This document shows positions 55,992 through 64,000 of a stretch of DNA of 64,000 bases, one piece after another. The notes under the pieces were generated by a model. That model saw nothing but the letters and a program-made list of their open reading frames with translations, had not been told where the DNA came from and did not search any database. Both the position numbers and the translations under genes were made by a program. Origin of the DNA: Variovorax sp. N23 (lineage in GTDB: Bacteria > Pseudomonadota > Gammaproteobacteria > Burkholderiales > Burkholderiaceae_C); assembly GCF_025486315.1 (NCBI RefSeq), contig NZ_JAOOPY010000010.1, forward strand, positions 124,001-188,000, in the 5' to 3' direction. Every line of letters starts with the position of its first letter. Within the stretch, counting starts at the first letter, position 1.

Positions 55992-57361
55992 TCAGTCCGT
56001 GCGCGAGCGGCCTTCCGGGACGGCTTTCGCCTCGGTCCACCGTCCGGCGGCGGCCGCCACCATGTGCTCGGCCAGTGCCTCGTACAGCGGCCGGCTGATC
56101 ATGCGCGACGCCAGGCTCGCGAGCATGGCGCTGGCCATCAGGCTGAGCACCATCGAGTGGCCGTCGACCATTTCCATGACGATGATGAAGGCGGTGAGCG
56201 GCGCCTGCGTCACCGCGGCCAGGAAGCCGGCCATGCCCATGGCGATGAGCGCCGGGCCGAGGTCGGCGCCCGCCAGTTGCGCGATGCCGTCGCCGATGCC
56301 CGCGCCGATCGACAGTGCGGGCGCGAAGATGCCGCCCGGCACGCCGACCCAGGCCGAGAGCCAGGTGACGACGAACTTCAGCAGCGTGTAGAGCGGCGTC
56401 AGCTCGTCGTGGCCGGCCAGCATCTGCTTGACCGCCTCGGAGCCGGCGCCGAAGGTCACGCCGCCGGTGACCAGGCCGATCACGGCGATGGCGAGGCCGC
56501 CGGCGGCCGCGAAGCGCACCGGCCAGCGGGCGCGCCAGCGGTTCAGGCGCTGCGGGGCGCCGGTGAGCGACGCGATCATCAGCCGGGCGAACAGCCCGCC
56601 CGCCACGCCGCTGGCGAAGGCGACCGCCAGGCCGGGGCCGAGCAGGTTCCAGCCGACCGGCGGCACCCGGATCACGCCGAAGTAGCTCAGGTTGCCGAAG
56701 GCCGACACCGCCACCAGGCCGGCCAGCACGATGCCCGTGATGATCACGCCGCTCGAGCGCGCCTCCAGCCGGCCGCTCAGTTCTTCGATGGCGAACACCA
56801 CGCCGGCCAGCGGTGCGTTGAAGGCGGCCGCGATGCCGGCCGCGATGCCGGCCGCACCGCCGGCCACCAGCAGCGAGCGCGTGTCGATGGTGCTGTGCGG
56901 CGACAGCCAGCGCCTGGCGTGCTGCACACCCCCGCCGCCACCTGCACCGACGGGCCTTCGCGGCCGATCGACAGGCCGGCGAGGAAGCCCGCCGCGCCCA
57001 GGCCGATCTTGGCGACCGTGAGGCGCAGCGAGGCGAACAGGCCGCGCTGCTCGGGCGGCAGGTCGGGGTCCAGCGCCGCCTTGACCTGCGGAATGCCCGA
57101 GCCCGAGGCGCCGGGAAACCACCGGCGCGTGGCCCAGACGATGGCGGCGGTGAGTGCCGGCGTCCAGATCAGCACGGCCCAGGGATGGCGGCCGTACAGC
57201 GACTGGAAGTGCGAGAAGGCCCATTCGCTCGCCATCGTGAAGCCGACCACGAACAGCCCGGCCGTCACCGCGTAGCCCAGCACGATGGCGCGGTCGACCC
57301 ACAGGCGAAAGCTGGAGAGCTCGGCGCGGAGATTCTGGAAGAAGTCGGGTTCGTGGTTCAC
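55992..57361 (-). pseudogene. clcA: ClC-family chloride channel/antiporter, frameshifted as read
   Basis: The two halves lie in different frames. From ATG 57361 the N-terminal part reads normally through GASGSGIPQVKAAL and LSIGREGPSVQVAAG; the rest continues in another frame from VQHARRWLSP through the GVPGGIFAP selectivity motif to the C-terminus at 55992. The break is at a run of five C (56929-56933); a sixth C would restore one frame and give AAGGVQHARRW. All ClC signature motifs (GSGIP, GREGP with the gating Glu, GxFxP) are intact otherwise, so this may be a recent homopolymer change or a sequencing error. A working protein would have about 456 residues and ten to twelve helices. Confidence 0.85.
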
Positions 57362-57473
57362 CGCGTCGATTCTGAATGTTCCTCGCCGCCCGCGGCCCTG
57401 GCGGGCGCGCGGCGTGGATAATCACCGGTTCTCTTTTTCCTTCCCTTCCATTCCTTCATCAGGGGCAGTGCAC

Positions 57474-58007
57474 ATGGCATCGGTCAACAAAGTCATCCTC
57501 GTCGGCAACCTCGGTCGCGACCCAGAAACCAGAACCTTCCCGAGCGGCGACCAGATCTGCAACGTGACGCTGGCCACCACCGACAAGTGGAAGGACAAGG
57601 CGAGCGGCGAGATGAAGGAGGCGACCGAGTGGCACCGCCTCGTGTTCAACGGCCGCCTCGCCGAAATCGCCGCGCAGTACCTGCGCAAGGGCTCGCAGAT
57701 CTACGTCGAAGGCCAGATCCGCACCCGCAAGTACCAGGACAAGGACGGCGTCGAGAAGTACGCCACCGACATCCGCGTCGACCAGATGCAGATGCTGGGC
57801 AGCCGCCAGGGCATGGGCGGCCCGTCGGGCGGTGGCGGCGGTGACGACGACGGCGGCTATTCGCAAGGTGGTGGCGGTGGCGGTGGCGGTGGCGGTTACT
57901 CGCGCCCCCCCGCCGCGGCGCCGCGCGCACCGGCCGCGCGTCCGGCCCCGGCCCCCGCCAAGTCGTCGTCGGGCTTCGACGACATGGACGACGACATTCC
58001 GTTCTAA
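57474..58007 (+). CDS. ssb: Single-stranded DNA-binding protein
   Basis: A 177-residue SSB. The OB fold occupies 1-110 ([55 protein letters not shown]), followed by a Gly-rich linker with repeated glycine runs, a Pro/Ala segment, and the acidic protein-interaction tip ending DDDIPF. It protects ssDNA and recruits repair and replication factors. A CT-rich leader precedes ATG 57474. It keeps the divergent orientation to uvrA known from E. coli but lies 16.5 kb away. Confidence 0.97.
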   Translation: MASVNKVILVGNLGRDPETRTFPSGDQICNVTLATTDKWKDKASGEMKEATEWHRLVFNGRLAEIAAQYLRKGSQIYVEGQIRTRKYQDKDGVEKYATDIRVDQMQMLGSRQGMGGPSGGGGGDDDGGYSQGGGGGGGGGGYSRPPAAAPRAPAARPAPAPAKSSSGFDDMDDDIPF

Positions 58008-58046
58008 AACTTGCCCAAAACCTGCGCCGACAGTGTCCTGTCGCGC

Positions 58047-58087
58047 GAAGAAGGCCCGTGCTCCACGCTGGAGCACGGGCCTTCTTC
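58047..58087. terminator. Bidirectional Rho-independent terminator between ssb and arsA-like gene
   Basis: A perfect 19-bp stem (GAAGAAGGCCCGTGCTCCA and its complement) with a CGC loop; the A-rich and T-rich flanks allow termination on both strands. It overlaps the last bases of the ArsA-like gene. Confidence 0.9.
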
Positions 58088-59927
58088 ATTCCGCGTCACC
58101 GGCTTTCGGCGCGCTCACCATCCTGGTCAGTTCTGCGATGCCGATGGGCGGCCTGGTCAGCCACGGCACGACGAAGCTGCGCTTGGCCAGCCCATCGGCC
58201 ATGCGCGCCATCTGCTTGCGCTCGCCGACCAGCCGCGCGGCCAGCAAAGGGTCGTGGGTGCCGGCCGCCAGCACGCTCCGGTTGAGCACCCAGGCATAGG
58301 GCTCGATGCCGGCGCGACGCAGATCGTCCTGCAGTGCAGCGGCCTGCGACACCGGTGTCACTTCGGGCAGGGTCACCAGAATGATCCGGGTGTAGTTGCC
58401 GTCCTGCAGCCGCATCAGGGGCGTCACGACATGCCCGGCATTCTTGCCCTCGAACTCCCGCATCATCTGGCGGTGGTACGCGCCGGTGGCGTCCATCAGC
58501 AGCAGCGAGTGCCCCGTGGGGGCCGTGTCCAGCACCACGAAGGCGCTGCGTGCTTCGTTGACGATGCGCGAGAAGGCGTGGAACACGGCCACCTCCTCGG
58601 TGCAGGGCGAGCGCAGGTCTTCCAGCAGCAGCGCGCGCTCCTGGGCGTCCAGGCTCGGCGACCTGGCCGCCATGATCTTGTCGACATAGCGCTGCGTCTC
58701 CACCCTGGGGTCGATGCGGTCCAGGCGCAGACCGGGCAATGCGCCACCAAGGGTGCTTTCCAGATGCGCCGCCGGATCGGTGGTGCTCAGGTGCACGGTC
58801 TTGCCGCGCTGCACCAGCCCCAGCGCGAGTGCCGCAGCAATGGTGGTCTTGCCCACGCCGCCCTTGCCCATCACCATGATCAGCCCATGGCCGACGGCGG
58901 CCAGCGCATCGGCCAATGTCGCCAGGTCATGGTCGGCGGCGATCGGCGCCAGGGCGACGGGCGGGGCCACGGCGACCGCCGCTTGCCGGGGTGAAAGCAG
59001 TGCGCGCAGGGCCGGCAGGCCGACCGTGTCGAAGGCCCGCAACGGGATCGTGTCCTGGGGCAAGGCCTGCAGGGACGCGGGCATGTCTTTCAACGCCTGC
59101 TGTCCCAGCGCCTCGATGGCACCCGCCACGGCGTCGCTGCGGTCGCTGGCATGGAACACGCCGTTGATCGCGAGACGCTGGTTGTGCAGGCCCAGCGCAT
59201 TCAGCTCTTCGGAACTGCGCGCTGCCTCGGCCATGGCGCCCTGGTCCGGCCGCGTCACCAGGACCACGGTCGTGCGGGCCGGATCGCTCAGTGCCGCCAG
59301 CGCGGCCTTGAACCGCTCCTCCTGCATCTTCAGGCCTGAATGCGGGCCGAGGCAGGAGGCGCCGCGGTCGTTGCCTTCGAGGAAGCCGCTCCAGGCCTTG
59401 GGCAGGCTCAGCAGCCGCAAGGTGTGGCCGGTGGGCGCCGTGTCGAACACGATGTGGTCGAAGCGCGCGTCGTCTTCGGACAGCAAGGTGGCGAACTCGT
59501 CGAACGAGGCGATCTCCGTGGTGCAGGCGCCGGACAGCTGCTCGCGCACCGTCGACCGTTCGGCGGGGCTGGCGTCCGCGCCCATCTGCGCCAGGACACG
59601 CTGCCGGTAGGACTCGGCCGCCGTGTCGGGGTCGATGTTCAGGACCGACAGACGCGGCGCGCCGGGCACGGCGGTCGGGATGTTGCGCAACGCGATCCCG
59701 AGCATCTCGTCGAGGTTCGACGCGGCGTCCGTACTGACCAGCAACACACGCTGGCCGGCATCGGCCAGGGTCAGCGCGGCCGCGGTCGACAGCGAGGTCT
59801 TGCCGACGCCCCCCTTGCCCGTGAAGAACAGATACCGCGTGGCATGGCCGAGAAAGCCCATCGGCGGCGGTGCCGACGCCGGCCGGCCTCGTCCCTCCGC
59901 GTGCGAACCGGGAACCTTGATTTCCAT
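58086..59927 (-). CDS. arsA: ArsA-type two-domain anion-pump ATPase
   Basis: A 613-residue tandem P-loop ATPase. Deviant Walker A motifs are GKGGVGKTS (37-45) and GKGGVGKTT (354-361); DTAPTGHT/S occurs in both halves. Cysteines 135, 192 and 442 sit in the contexts (SGACTTEIASF, SCLGPHSG, SPCTEEVAVF) of the three metalloid-binding cysteines of E. coli ArsA (C113, C172, C422). Known role: with ArsB it extrudes arsenite or antimonite. No arsB, arsC, arsD or arsR is within reach here. ATG 59927 has AAGGA upstream; the frame extends to 59969. Confidence 0.9.
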   Translation of the reverse strand: MEIKVPGSHAEGRGRPASAPPPMGFLGHATRYLFFTGKGGVGKTSLSTAAALTLADAGQRVLLVSTDAASNLDEMLGIALRNIPTAVPGAPRLSVLNIDPDTAAESYRQRVLAQMGADASPAERSTVREQLSGACTTEIASFDEFATLLSEDDARFDHIVFDTAPTGHTLRLLSLPKAWSGFLEGNDRGASCLGPHSGLKMQEERFKAALAALSDPARTTVVLVTRPDQGAMAEAARSSEELNALGLHNQRLAINGVFHASDRSDAVAGAIEALGQQALKDMPASLQALPQDTIPLRAFDTVGLPALRALLSPRQAAVAVAPPVALAPIAADHDLATLADALAAVGHGLIMVMGKGGVGKTTIAAALALGLVQRGKTVHLSTTDPAAHLESTLGGALPGLRLDRIDPRVETQRYVDKIMAARSPSLDAQERALLLEDLRSPCTEEVAVFHAFSRIVNEARSAFVVLDTAPTGHSLLLMDATGAYHRQMMREFEGKNAGHVVTPLMRLQDGNYTRIILVTLPEVTPVSQAAALQDDLRRAGIEPYAWVLNRSVLAAGTHDPLLAARLVGERKQMARMADGLAKRSFVVPWLTRPPIGIAELTRMVSAPKAGDAE

Positions 59928-60037
59928 GGAGACATCCTTGAGCGGGGTGGAGGGCTGCACGGCAGCCATGCCTGCAAGCGTGCCGGAGCGCCGGGCGCCG
60001 GGGCTTGCGCTGAGTCAACCCATGCGCTCGGGCGCGT

Positions 60038-61846
60038 TCAGCCTTCCTCGTGCCAGCGGTCCTTGGCGAGCATCACGCGGTGATGGCCCTGGCCCGCCGG
60101 CATCATCGGGAAGCAGTTCTCCTGCGCGGCCACCTGCACGTCGAGGAAGAAGGGGCCGTCGTAGGCCAGGCATGTGGCCAGCGCGGCGTCGAGCTCGGCC
60201 GGGTCGCTGACGCGGGCCGCGCCCCAGCCGAAGGCCTTGGCAAGCGCGACGAAGTCGGGCAGCGCTTCGTTCCAGCTGTGGGAGAGGCGGTTGCCGTGTT
60301 TGAGCTCCTGCCACTGGCGCACCATGCCCATGTAGCCGTTGTTCGACAGCACCAGCTTGACGGGGGTGCCGTGCTGCACGGCGGTCGACAGTTCCTGGAT
60401 GTTCATCAGCACCGACGCGTCGCCGCTGACGCACACCACCAGCGCCTCGGGGTGGCCGATCTGTGCGCCGATCGCGGCGGGCAACCCGTAGCCCATGGTG
60501 CCGGCGCCGCCGGAGGTGAGCCAGCGGCGCGGCCGGTCGAAGCGCAGGTACTGCGCGGCCCACATTTGATGCTGGCCGACGTCGGTGGAGACGATCGCGT
60601 CGCGGCCCTGGAGTTGCTGCTGCAACGTGGCCATGAGCTGCTGCGGCAGGATCGAATCGGCGCGCGGCGCGTAGGCCAGGCAGTCGACCGCACGGCGGCG
60701 CGCGATGCGTTCCCACCAGGGCGCGAGCCGCTCGGGCGCGAGGCCGTCGAGTTCGGGCATGGCCAACAACGCGTCGAGCACGACGCCGCAGTCGCCCACC
60801 ATCGGCACGTCGACCTTCACCACCTTGTTGATACTGCTCGGGTCGATGTCGATGTGGATCTTGCGCGCGTGCGGGCAGAACTCGTCGAGCTTGCCGGTCA
60901 CGCGGTCGTCGAAGCGCGCGCCGACGCACACCACCAGGTCGGCCTCGTGCATCGCCAGGTTGGCCTCGAGCGTGCCGTGCATGCCGAGCATGCCGATGAA
61001 GAGCGGGTCGGACGCGGGGAAGGCGCCCAGGCCCATCAGCGTGAGCGTGCAGGGCGCGCCGAGGCGCCGCACCAGCTGCGTGAAGGCCTCGCACGCCGCC
61101 GGCCCGGCGTTGACCAGCCCACCGCCGCCGTAGAGCACCGGCCGGCGCGCGGTCGACAGCAGGTCCGCGGCGCGCTGCAGGCTGCCGCGCGGCGGCAGGG
61201 CGCGCGCGGTGCGGCCCTCGTCGCGGCGCGCGCGGGTCGGCACGGCCGGTGCGGCGCCGGTCAACGGCATCAGCTGCACGTCCTTCGGCACGTCGAGCAG
61301 CACCGGCCCGGGCCGGCCCGAGGTGGCGATCTGCAGCGCGCGCCGCACAGCGGCCGGGACGTCGTCGGGCGCACGCAGCTGGTGGTTCCACTTGGTGACC
61401 GACCGCGACATGCCCAGCGCGTCGCTTTCCTGGAAGGCGTTGGTACCGATCACGGCGGTCGCCACCTGCCCGCTGATGCACAGCACCGGCACCGAGTCGC
61501 TCATGGCGTCGAGCAGGCCGGTGATGGTGTTGCCTACGCCCGGCCCCGAGGTGACCAGCACCACGCCGACGCGGCCGGTGCTGCGCGCATAGCCTTCGGC
61601 CGCATGCACCGCCGCCTGCTCGTGGCGCACCAGCACATGCCGCAGGCGCGGCTCGCCGTGCAGCGCGTCGTACAGCGGCAGCGCGGCGCCGCCGGGGTAG
61701 CCGAAGAGCGTGTCGACGCCGCAGGCGACCAGGGTGTCGAGCAGGGCCTCGGCGCCGTTGCGCGGCGGTGGAGGCCGTGCGCCGGGGTGTGCGGTGGCGG
61801 GTGCGTCATGCGTGGGTGCCGTCATGGCGGTGGCGGTGAGGTTCAT
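60038..61846 (-). CDS. ilvB: Acetolactate synthase, large subunit
   Basis: A 602-residue ThDP enzyme. The conserved catalytic Glu is in [17 protein letters not shown], the FAD-region segments GMHGTLEAN and [12 protein letters not shown] are present, and the ThDP motif runs from GDASVLMN to [10 protein letters not shown]. Residues [10 protein letters not shown] and the C-terminus [12 protein letters not shown] support an anabolic AHAS rather than catabolic AlsS or other ThDP enzymes. No ilvN small subunit follows; the gene is divergent from an Lrp-type regulator. It may be a second AHAS that works with an ilvN elsewhere, or be catabolic. Confidence 0.88.
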   Translation of the reverse strand: MNLTATAMTAPTHDAPATAHPGARPPPPRNGAEALLDTLVACGVDTLFGYPGGAALPLYDALHGEPRLRHVLVRHEQAAVHAAEGYARSTGRVGVVLVTSGPGVGNTITGLLDAMSDSVPVLCISGQVATAVIGTNAFQESDALGMSRSVTKWNHQLRAPDDVPAAVRRALQIATSGRPGPVLLDVPKDVQLMPLTGAAPAVPTRARRDEGRTARALPPRGSLQRAADLLSTARRPVLYGGGGLVNAGPAACEAFTQLVRRLGAPCTLTLMGLGAFPASDPLFIGMLGMHGTLEANLAMHEADLVVCVGARFDDRVTGKLDEFCPHARKIHIDIDPSSINKVVKVDVPMVGDCGVVLDALLAMPELDGLAPERLAPWWERIARRRAVDCLAYAPRADSILPQQLMATLQQQLQGRDAIVSTDVGQHQMWAAQYLRFDRPRRWLTSGGAGTMGYGLPAAIGAQIGHPEALVVCVSGDASVLMNIQELSTAVQHGTPVKLVLSNNGYMGMVRQWQELKHGNRLSHSWNEALPDFVALAKAFGWGAARVSDPAELDAALATCLAYDGPFFLDVQVAAQENCFPMMPAGQGHHRVMLAKDRWHEEG

Positions 61847-61910
61847 GCCTCGATTCTTCCGGTGTCGGGGCAGAATGTGCTTCATTCTTTCGACTGAATC
61901 GGGGCATAAA

Positions 61911-62405
61911 TTGAAAGCCAATCGAGAAACAGGCAAATCGTCCGAAGATTCTTTCGACAAGACCGATCTGGCCATCCTGGCGATCCTGCTGAAGGACTCG
62001 CGCCGCACCCTGCAGGACATCGGCACCGAGGTCGGCCTGTCGCCCACCACCTGCTGGGGCCGCATCAAGCGCCTCGAGGCGCACGGCGTGATCCGGCGCT
62101 ACACGGTCGACATCGACCCCGCCAAGCTCGGCTACCACGATTCGGTCATCGTGCAGGTCACGCTGGAAAGCCACACCGACGAGACGCTCTACGACTTCGG
62201 CCGGGTGCTGGCGACCATCCCGGAGATCCAGGAGGCGTACCTGGTGTCCGGCGACTACGACTACTACATCCGCATCGCCGTGCGCGACACGCGCGACTAC
62301 GAGCGGCTGTTGCGCGAGAAGCTCTACAAGATCCCCGGCATTCGCCACAGCCAGTCGCACTTCGTGCTGCGCGTGCTGAAGGAAGCGAGCGTGCCGCTGG
62401 GGTGA
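61911..62405 (+). CDS. Lrp/AsnC-family transcriptional regulator
   Basis: A 164-residue Lrp-type protein: N-terminal HTH ([36 protein letters not shown]) and C-terminal RAM effector domain ([32 protein letters not shown]). TTG 61911 is preferred since it leaves room for divergent promoters and gives the usual length; ATG 61875 is possible. The spacer to ilvB (61847-61910) is AT-richer and has the dyad ATTC...GAAT. Lrp/AsnC proteins sense amino acids, so control of the divergent acetolactate synthase by leucine or valine is likely. Confidence 0.88.
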   Translation: MKANRETGKSSEDSFDKTDLAILAILLKDSRRTLQDIGTEVGLSPTTCWGRIKRLEAHGVIRRYTVDIDPAKLGYHDSVIVQVTLESHTDETLYDFGRVLATIPEIQEAYLVSGDYDYYIRIAVRDTRDYERLLREKLYKIPGIRHSQSHFVLRVLKEASVPLG

Positions 62406-62415
62406 TGGCCGGGCA

Positions 62416-63954
62416 TCAAGGCCCCGACGGCGGCAGGATGGCCCAGCCGGCGCGCACCGTGAAGTCGCGGCCGAAGCGGCGCACGTCGAGCGTCAGCGGC
62501 GGCTGCACCTGCAGCGCGGGGAAGCGCGCCAGCCAGTCGGCCGGCGGCGCGTCCAGCGCGCGGCCGGGCGCCGCTTCCCACACGAACACGCCACCGCGTG
62601 CACGGGTCTTCGCGTCGTCCAGCCATTGCGCGGCCACGGGGTCGACCTGGATGTACACCGGGGGGCGGCCGCCGGCTTGCGGCGGCAGGTAGGCGGCGAC
62701 ATTGCCGGCCGCCCACATGTCGCCCGCGACGATCGGCACCGGCACGCCGGCCCCGCGCGCCTGCTGCCACCCGTGCGACACCGCCGCGGCCAGTTCCCGC
62801 CCCGGGTAGTGGATGCGCGAGAGGTTGCCCCGCAGCCGCGGCCCGCCGATGGCCAGTGCGCCGTACAGCGTGACCAGGATCAGTGCCCAGACGCCGAAGA
62901 CGCGGGCGAAGCGCTTCGGGTGCCGCAGCTGCAGTCCCCCCGCCATCGCGAGCGCCGGGCCGGCGACCAGCAGCACCGGCGACCCCCACATGTCGTGCAG
63001 GCGCACGCCCGCCACGCCGGCGACCAGGTACACCGCCAGCGGCCCGCCGCCCATGGCCAGCAGCACCCAGCCGTCGCGGGCGGGAAGGCGCCAGGGACCC
63101 CCGCCTTCGGCCGTGGTTGCGCCGGGCCGACCGCCCGCCGCCCAGAGCAGCACCAGCATCGGCGCCAGCGCGGCCAGTTGCGCAGCGCTGAAGCTCAGCA
63201 GCACCTCGAGGCGGCTCAACACCGGGTTGGCGACCGCCGATTCGCCGCGGCCGGTGGCGTAGCGCAGCGTCGGGTAGTCGTGGGCCTGTGCCCAGAGCAC
63301 ATGCGGCGCGAACATCGCCGCCGCGATCGCCAGCGCGAGCCAGGGACCGGCGCCGCGCCACTGGTTGCGCAGGGCCGGCACGGCGATCAGCGCGAGCACC
63401 ATCGAGGCCGGCAACAGCAGGAAGGAGTACTTGCTCAGCAGGCCGCCGCCACAGGCCAGGCCCAGCAGCGCCCACCAGCCCAGGCCGGCACCGTCGGTGC
63501 GGCGCACGGCGCGCCAGAAGGCCAGGGCCGCGAGCCCCCAGAACGGGTACTGCACGACGTTGGCGTTGAACTCCAGGCTGGTGAGGTTGTAGTAGTGCAC
63601 GCCCTCCAGCGCCATCGCGGCAACCAGCGCCGCCCGGGGCGACAGCACGTCGCCCATCATGTCCCACACGGCCCAGAACGCGACGCCCACCGCCAGCTGC
63701 GGCAGCAACAACAGCGGCCAGTCGGCCGTGCCCCAGCGGAACAGCTCGGCCAGCCAGCCGGACATCGGCGGGTGCTTCGCGTAGCCGGCGGCCCACTCAC
63801 GGCCCCAGCTCAGGGCCTCGATGGTGTCGAGCGGGAGGTTGTACGTCAGCAGCACCGGCAGCAGGGTCCACACCAGCACATGCAGGGCGACGAAGATGCC
63901 GAAGGCCCGGGCCGGCGCGCCGGCCTTGCGGCGAGAATTCACGGATATGTCCAT
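62416..63954 (-). CDS. Membrane glycosyltransferase, GT39/ArnT-type (dolichyl-phosphate-mannose type)
   Basis: A 512-residue protein with about eleven transmembrane helices and a periplasmic C-terminal domain. The first periplasmic loop has the acidic catalytic motif YNLPLDTIEALSWG and HPPMSGWL, as in PMT_2/ArnT proteins that use lipid-linked sugars. Landmarks VQYPFWGLAALAFWRAV and KYSFLLLPASMVLALI fit the same family. It may decorate lipid A, lipoprotein or glycan with a sugar. It is convergent with the Lrp gene (10 bases) and not part of an evident operon. Confidence 0.82.
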   Translation of the reverse strand: MDISVNSRRKAGAPARAFGIFVALHVLVWTLLPVLLTYNLPLDTIEALSWGREWAAGYAKHPPMSGWLAELFRWGTADWPLLLLPQLAVGVAFWAVWDMMGDVLSPRAALVAAMALEGVHYYNLTSLEFNANVVQYPFWGLAALAFWRAVRRTDGAGLGWWALLGLACGGGLLSKYSFLLLPASMVLALIAVPALRNQWRGAGPWLALAIAAAMFAPHVLWAQAHDYPTLRYATGRGESAVANPVLSRLEVLLSFSAAQLAALAPMLVLLWAAGGRPGATTAEGGGPWRLPARDGWVLLAMGGGPLAVYLVAGVAGVRLHDMWGSPVLLVAGPALAMAGGLQLRHPKRFARVFGVWALILVTLYGALAIGGPRLRGNLSRIHYPGRELAAAVSHGWQQARGAGVPVPIVAGDMWAAGNVAAYLPPQAGGRPPVYIQVDPVAAQWLDDAKTRARGGVFVWEAAPGRALDAPPADWLARFPALQVQPPLTLDVRRFGRDFTVRAGWAILPPSGP

Positions 63955-64000
63955 GGGTAGCGAGCGTACATGTCCCCCGGAGCGCGCCGCCGGCCCCGAC

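Noticed and set aside
57840..57960. Gly-rich repeats in ssb as a frameshift or repeat element
   Set aside because: A low-complexity Gly/Pro/Ala linker is normal for bacterial SSB and the frame stays open to the conserved DDDIPF tip.

Overview
The window reads as a chromosome segment of a high-GC betaproteobacterium of the Comamonadaceae, most likely Variovorax or a close relative. The reasons are the GC-rich third codon positions, the Burkholderiales-type trimeric porin, the Liv, NMT1 and peptide-type importers next to catabolic genes, and the protein style of UvrA, SSB, MocR and TauD genes. This is inference from protein character; no 16S rRNA, tRNA, insertion sequence, integrase or CRISPR array was seen.

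Layout. 0-5.3 kb: the first codons of a YeeE/YedE sulfur-transport gene with a BigR/SqrR-like ArsR repressor, then a complete branched-chain-type importer operon (livK-H-M-G-F, minus strand). 5.4-10.8 kb: two DMT/EamA permeases, a FAD amine-oxidase-like protein and an NTF2-like protein, divergent from a MocR regulator. 10.9-14.6 kb: a McrBC restriction system with lower GC than its surroundings. 14.8-18.8 kb: a VOC protein, a TerC membrane protein and a taurine-type ABC importer (tauABC). 18.8-19.4 kb is a gene-poor stretch holding a decayed internal piece of uvrA. 19.4-37.5 kb: an aldo/keto reductase, then a probable catabolic cluster: porin, two TauD/TfdA dioxygenases each followed by its own solute-binding protein, a Rieske oxygenase, one complete peptide-type ABC transporter, a LigB/DODA-type dioxygenase, a VOC protein, an AraC regulator, a formamidase and a VanB-like reductase. 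LysR and CaiB relics lie near its distal end.

37.9-40.9 kb is uvrA, and ssb lies at 57.5 kb. In E. coli these two genes are divergent neighbours; here they keep the divergent orientation but are 16.5 kb apart. The space between holds the most interesting unit of the window (41.0-55.8 kb) and a chloride-channel gene that is frameshifted as read. The unit contains a GGT-like enzyme, a permease, an NMT1-type ABC importer, an isochorismatase-like hydrolase, an atypical SDR, a 2Fe-2S/FAD reductase, a GlcG-like protein, an aldehyde dehydrogenase, a heme-oxygenase-fold putative diiron oxidase, two 2Fe-2S ferredoxins around a small unknown protein, a TauE exporter, an ornithine-cyclodeaminase-like protein and a GntR/FCD regulator. 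Its two divergent promoter regions carry four copies of the palindrome ATAC(A/T)GTAT, one in front of each outgoing transcript. I read this as one GntR regulon for uptake and oxidation of an unknown, probably nitrogen-containing, compound, with a diiron oxidase that has its own ferredoxins and reductase.

57.5-64 kb: ssb with a strong bidirectional terminator, a two-domain ArsA-type ATPase with no other ars gene in view, an acetolactate synthase large subunit divergent from an Lrp/AsnC regulator, and a GT39-type membrane glycosyltransferase.
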